A stretch of DNA of 64,000 bases from UBA12567 sp964598425. GTDB taxonomy: Bacteria > Planctomycetota > Phycisphaerae > Phycisphaerales > SM1A02. A model generated the notes under the pieces. That model was not told the DNA's origin, did no database searches, and was given only the letters and a program-made list of their open reading frames with translations. Location: NCBI GenBank assembly GCA_964598425.1, contig CAZRBV010000001.1, positions 98,541 through 162,540 of the forward strand, written 5' to 3'. Position numbers and translations under genes: made by a program. Every line of letters starts with the position of its first letter. Position 1 is the first letter of the stretch. Shown piece after piece: positions 61,712-64,000 of the stretch.

Positions 61712-61744
61712 GGGTGTCCAGCATTGGGGCAATTGTGGACACCC
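61712..61744. other. Inverted repeat between convergent genes
   Basis: GGGTGTCCA and TGGACACCC form a nine-pair stem with a 15-base loop. It sits in the 221-base gap between the ends of the cysteine-rich gene and the convergent hydrolase gene, so it could act as a bidirectional terminator, although there is no T-run. An 11-base direct repeat, GTGTCCAGCAT, occurs at 61714 and again at 61796. Confidence 0.4.
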
Positions 61745-61840
61745 ACCAGACCACCCTTGCGGTAGCAAGAAGGCCGGTCTGCGGCAGTTTGATGCGTGTC
61801 CAGCATCTTTCGCTCGATGGCCGACGATCGCCGCCTGGTC

Positions 61841-62593
61841 TCAACAGTCCGCGCGCATTCGCTGCGCCGCCTCGCAGACTCGATCGGCTTGAAAGACTGT
61901 GATGAAGTGACCGCAGTGATCGATTCGCTCGCTTGTGGCTCCGGGGACATACGCGTGGAAGGCATCCAGAACCGCGGCGCCGTGCTGCGAAGCCACCATG
62001 TGGATTGGCGCGTCGATGGGGCTGAGGGGCTGGTTGCAGGATCGTTCACACATGGATCGCAGCAGTCCAACCGCAATCGCCGGTGGTTGGCTGGCCATCC
62101 CGCGCACAATGGAGTCTTCGACTGGACCACGCTCCGTCTCGCTGAAGAAGGGTCGCACGAAGGTCTCGCACCGCGGTTTGAACGGGCCTTCTTCCAGTCG
62201 TTTGGCTTCGGCCAGCCAGCGGGCGCCAACGTGGTCGGGCAGGGGGATGGTGCTGTCCAGAATGAGCAGGCCGCGAATTGGCAGGCGAAACTCAAACGCG
62301 AGTATCAAGGCGAGCAGCCCACCCAGGCTGTGTCCGCAGAGAAGCGGCCGCTCAATCCCTGCCTGGTGGAGCAACTCGAGGGTGTCGTGGCAGATTGCGT
62401 CAAAGTTGCAGGCGGTCGCTGCATCGGTTCGTCGGGCTTGCCAATCAGGAACAAATACTCTGCAGTGTCTGGAGAGTTGGTGTACCTGTGGCGCGAAGTC
62501 GCCAGGCCGGCAGCACCAGCCGTGCAAACACACGACTGCGTCATCGCCATTGCCCTGGTCAATCGTGGAGGTTGTTTCGATTGAGATGGTCAC
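61841..62593 (-). CDS. Alpha/beta-hydrolase
   Basis: Serine hydrolase-like protein of about 250 residues. HGWCCRPGDFAP carries the oxyanion region, the nucleophile elbow is GHSLGGLLAL, and the catalytic acid/His are probably in DAPIHMVASQHGAA and DHCGHFITVFQ. No family closer than general alpha/beta-hydrolase (MhpC/RsbQ/ester hydrolase-type) can be assigned. GTG 62593 is preferred because family similarity starts there; the longer open frame runs into the N gap. It converges on the cysteine-rich gene. Confidence 0.75.
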   Translation of the reverse strand: MTISIETTSTIDQGNGDDAVVCLHGWCCRPGDFAPQVHQLSRHCRVFVPDWQARRTDAATACNFDAICHDTLELLHQAGIERPLLCGHSLGGLLALILAFEFRLPIRGLLILDSTIPLPDHVGARWLAEAKRLEEGPFKPRCETFVRPFFSETERGPVEDSIVRGMASQPPAIAVGLLRSMCERSCNQPLSPIDAPIHMVASQHGAAVLDAFHAYVPGATSERIDHCGHFITVFQADRVCEAAQRMRADC

Positions 62594-62742
62594 GGTGGCG
62601 TCGCCTCTCTGGACGGGTGAGGGCGATTGTACGAGTGGCGGTGCCGCAGGAGCGATCTGGGCAGGACCCGTTGGAGCTGTGTGTGGTTGGGGGCTCGGTG
62701 GAGTCTCCCCTGCTATTGCAAAAGTCCTCGGCCGAAGGCCGC

Positions 62743-62767
62743 GGCCTTTTTTAATAGAGCGGTAGTG
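62743..62767 (+). repeat. Near-identical 25-base repeat, left copy (next to the gap)
   Basis: This segment ends immediately before the N gap and matches 62829-62853 at 22 of 25 bases (shared core AATAGAGCGGT). A related inverted copy of CTATTGCAAAAGTCC lies at 62713-62727. The repeat at both sides of a gap suggests an assembly join at a repeated element. Confidence 0.55.
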
Positions 62768-62777
62768 NNNNNNNNNN
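62768..62777. other. Scaffold gap (10 N)
   Basis: Ten undefined bases. The right flank begins with a run of nine G residues, typical of a low-quality contig end. Sequence to the right of this point might not be adjacent to the left in the real chromosome. Confidence 0.95.
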
Positions 62778-62828
62778 GGGGGGGGGTTGGCCCGGGTGTT
62801 TTTCAAACCGCCCGCGCCCCCCGGCGGT

Positions 62829-62853
62829 GGACTTTTGTAATAGAGCGGTCGTG
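62829..62853 (+). repeat. Near-identical 25-base repeat, right copy
   Basis: Partner of the copy at 62743-62767; three mismatches. The pair may be a short intergenic repeat family of this genome or a duplicated contig end. Confidence 0.5.
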
Positions 62854-63098
62854 ACACTCTTCGAGTCACCGTATCTGGGCCGAGAAGGGCGCGAGGGTGT
62901 CGGCGTGCTCAGGTGGGTTGCAAATGGTGGTGCGGGGTTATGGGGTGACTGGTAGTGACCTTTCGGCATCAGGATTCCCTTATGTCTCAATGCCAATGAA
63001 CTGCCACAAACCCACGATTGAGGTGGGGCGATTCTCTGGTACGATGGGCCATATTGCTGTGGCGTTCGGGCCAACTACTGCTTCAGAAAGTAACTCCA

Positions 63099-63413
63099 AT
63101 GGGCATCGAATCGTTAGACGTTGATCAGAGTCGGTTGGATACGATCTGCCGCGAATTTGATGTCGCTCGCCTGGAACTCTTCGGCAGTTATGCCCGTGAC
63201 GATGCGAGGCCTGGCAGCGATGTGGATGTGCTCGTCACGTTTCATCCGGGCAGCAAAATTGGCTTGGGGATCATCACACTCCAGCACTCCCTTGAGTCCC
63301 TGTTTGGGCGATCCGTTGACTTGCTGACTCGACGATCAATTGAGCAGTCGCCCAACAAGTATTTCAGACGGTTTGTACTTCGAAACACGGAACCGTTCTA
63401 TGACTGTGCCTGA
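63099..63413 (+). CDS. mntA: MntA-type nucleotidyltransferase antitoxin
   Basis: Small minimal nucleotidyltransferase of about 104 residues. Characteristic motif GSYARDDARPGSDVDVLVTF gives the GS-x10-D-x-D nucleotide and metal site. In known systems MntA transfers AMP onto the toxin HepT and inactivates it. ATG 63099 begins the domain. The gene overlaps the next by 14 bases, which is the usual arrangement. It lies beyond the scaffold gap, so linkage to the rest of the window is not certain. Confidence 0.85.
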   Translation: MGIESLDVDQSRLDTICREFDVARLELFGSYARDDARPGSDVDVLVTFHPGSKIGLGIITLQHSLESLFGRSVDLLTRRSIEQSPNKYFRRFVLRNTEPFYDCA

Positions 63414-63777
63414 TCCGCGTGAGCGAGATCTCGTCAAGTGCGAAGACATGCGGATTCATGCCGAAAATGCCTGTTCATTTCTCGGCCAACAAACTTTGGG
63501 CGAGTTCCTTGATGACAGCCTGATTCAATCTGCGGTCATCCGATGTGTAGAAGTCGTCGGTGAGGCGGCACGACTGGTTTCCGATGACACCCGCCGGCGT
63601 GCGCCGAACATCGCATGGCCCGAAATCATCGGTATGCGGAATGTGCTTGCGCATGAATATGGGACGGTTGTGCTTGACAGAGTGTATGAAGTGGTCGTGG
63701 ACCACCTGCCGGAGTTGCTGGCCCAGTTGACACCGCTCATTGCGTCGCTGGAACGTGATGTTGGTTGGGAGCGGTAG
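63400..63777 (+). CDS. hepT: HepT-family toxin (HEPN ribonuclease)
   Basis: HEPN-domain toxin of about 125 residues, helical. The catalytic RX4HXY motif is RNVLAHEYG (Arg-x4-His-x-Tyr), which in HepT cleaves RNA; its Tyr is the residue AMPylated by MntA. ATG 63400 lies inside the end of mntA, so the pair is translationally coupled. The ordering MntA then HepT is the common one. Normal length for the family is about 115-140 residues. Confidence 0.85.
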   Translation: MTVPDPRERDLVKCEDMRIHAENACSFLGQQTLGEFLDDSLIQSAVIRCVEVVGEAARLVSDDTRRRAPNIAWPEIIGMRNVLAHEYGTVVLDRVYEVVVDHLPELLAQLTPLIASLERDVGWER

Positions 63778-63823
63778 TTGCATCTGGGCGATGCTTCCCA
63801 GCAGATTGAGCTCAGGTTTATAG

Positions 63824-63849
63824 CCATGGACTATGGGCAAGCTCCATGG
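63824..63849. other. Inverted repeat downstream of hepT
   Basis: CCATGGA and TCCATGG form a seven-pair stem with a 12-base loop, 46 bases after the hepT stop. No T-run. It may terminate or stabilise the toxin-antitoxin transcript, or it may be part of a mobile-element remnant. Confidence 0.35.
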
Positions 63850-63946
63850 TATTGACCTTCCCCCGTTCTTTGGTCCACCCTAAATGAGAGAGTGGACATC
63901 CGCAAACACCTCGCAAAGTCCCAAGAATCCCGCCCCAAAACGACCA

Positions 63947-63972
63947 ACGCCGCCGAGGTCTCTCGGCGGCGT
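63947..63972. other. Strong hairpin near the right edge
   Basis: ACGCCGCCGAG and CTCGGCGGCGT form a perfect eleven-pair stem with a four-base loop (GTCT). The region 63777-64000 otherwise contains no gene I can see. The hairpin has no T-run. A Rho-independent terminator is therefore not proven. Confidence 0.5.
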
Positions 63973-64000
63973 CGTTCGTGAACCGTGGGGCCGGCTGCGT

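Larger units (their letters stand above)
62594..63098. other. 505-base region without a recognisable gene, containing the scaffold gap
   Basis: I see no coding sequence. The stretch holds the N gap (62768-62777), the two 25-base near-repeats beside it, and a palindrome AAGGCCGCGGCCTT followed by T residues near 62736-62752 that could act as a terminator on the plus strand. The right half (62880-63098) precedes the toxin-antitoxin genes and must hold their promoter, but no clear -35/-10 pair is evident. Confidence 0.5.

Noticed and set aside
62751..63074. Open frame on the minus strand across the N gap
   Set aside because: It contains undefined bases and no recognisable motif; it spans an assembly gap.
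1..64000. CRISPR arrays, prophage modules, rRNA or tRNA genes
   Set aside because: No regularly spaced repeat clusters, integrase, phage structural or Cas-like proteins, and no cloverleaf or rRNA signature was noticed by eye.
63880..64000. Possible insertion-sequence end near the right edge (the GTCCAC/GTGGAC inverted pair)
   Set aside because: No transposase is visible and the pair is short; it could be chance in a GC-rich sequence.

Overview
The window looks like a draft or metagenome-assembled chromosome segment from a high-GC planctomycete-type bacterium, most probably near the class Phycisphaerae. The evidence is indirect. Several secreted proteins end in a dockerin-like tail (DxNxDGxVxxxDLLxLLxxWG-C) that I associate with that group, there is a run of oversized prepilin-like proteins, and one 10-base N gap marks a scaffold join near the right edge. 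No 16S rRNA or tRNA gene was seen, so the assignment is inference. Nothing resembles a prophage, CRISPR array or intact insertion sequence.

Layout. 1-8.6 kb holds cell-wall elongation and housekeeping genes: PBP2 (cut by the left edge), RodA, RsmG, a DinG-like helicase and a phosphohexomutase. The thiS-thiG thiazole genes follow on the opposite strand. 8.6-10.8 kb holds an ion/H+ antiporter-like carrier and a stand-alone CoaB. 11.0-32.2 kb is the centrepiece, a 21-kb type IV pilus / type II secretion-like locus on one strand. It has two GspE/PilB-type ATPases flanking a PilT, a PilC/GspF platform protein, and six overlapping pseudopilin genes whose order and features match G-G-H-I-J-K. The last one, GspK-like, is 2736 residues, several times the usual size. 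32.3-40.7 kb holds uppS, purA, an FHA protein, a HemW-like protein, an FkbM methyltransferase, a polytopic membrane protein, a DUF1844 protein, a SurA/parvulin-like lipoprotein and YraN.

40.8-53.2 kb mixes a frameshifted M64 metallopeptidase, a YpdA-like flavoprotein lacking the expected cysteine, two related secreted helical proteins, an RlmN-type radical SAM enzyme, a threonine-degradation pair (SDR-type threonine dehydrogenase plus Kbl), a dockerin-tailed secreted protein, a BtpA-family protein and an S9 peptidase. 53.3-57.7 kb has an M20 deacylase coupled to a HutF-like deiminase, a SAM methyltransferase and a fatty-acid desaturase. 57.8-62.6 kb has a DEAD-box helicase with a structured leader and a repetitive basic tail, a secreted protein made of ten six-cysteine repeats, and an alpha/beta hydrolase. 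After the N gap comes a MntA-HepT toxin-antitoxin pair.

The most unusual system is the secretion/pilus locus. It encodes the motor, the platform and what appears to be a complete minor-pseudopilin tip of exceptional size, with aspartate-rich, possibly calcium-binding loops, but no secretin or PilMNOP genes nearby. The shared dockerin-like tails and the six-cysteine repeat family form a second theme of extracellular proteins, which might be clients of such a machine. That link is inference only.
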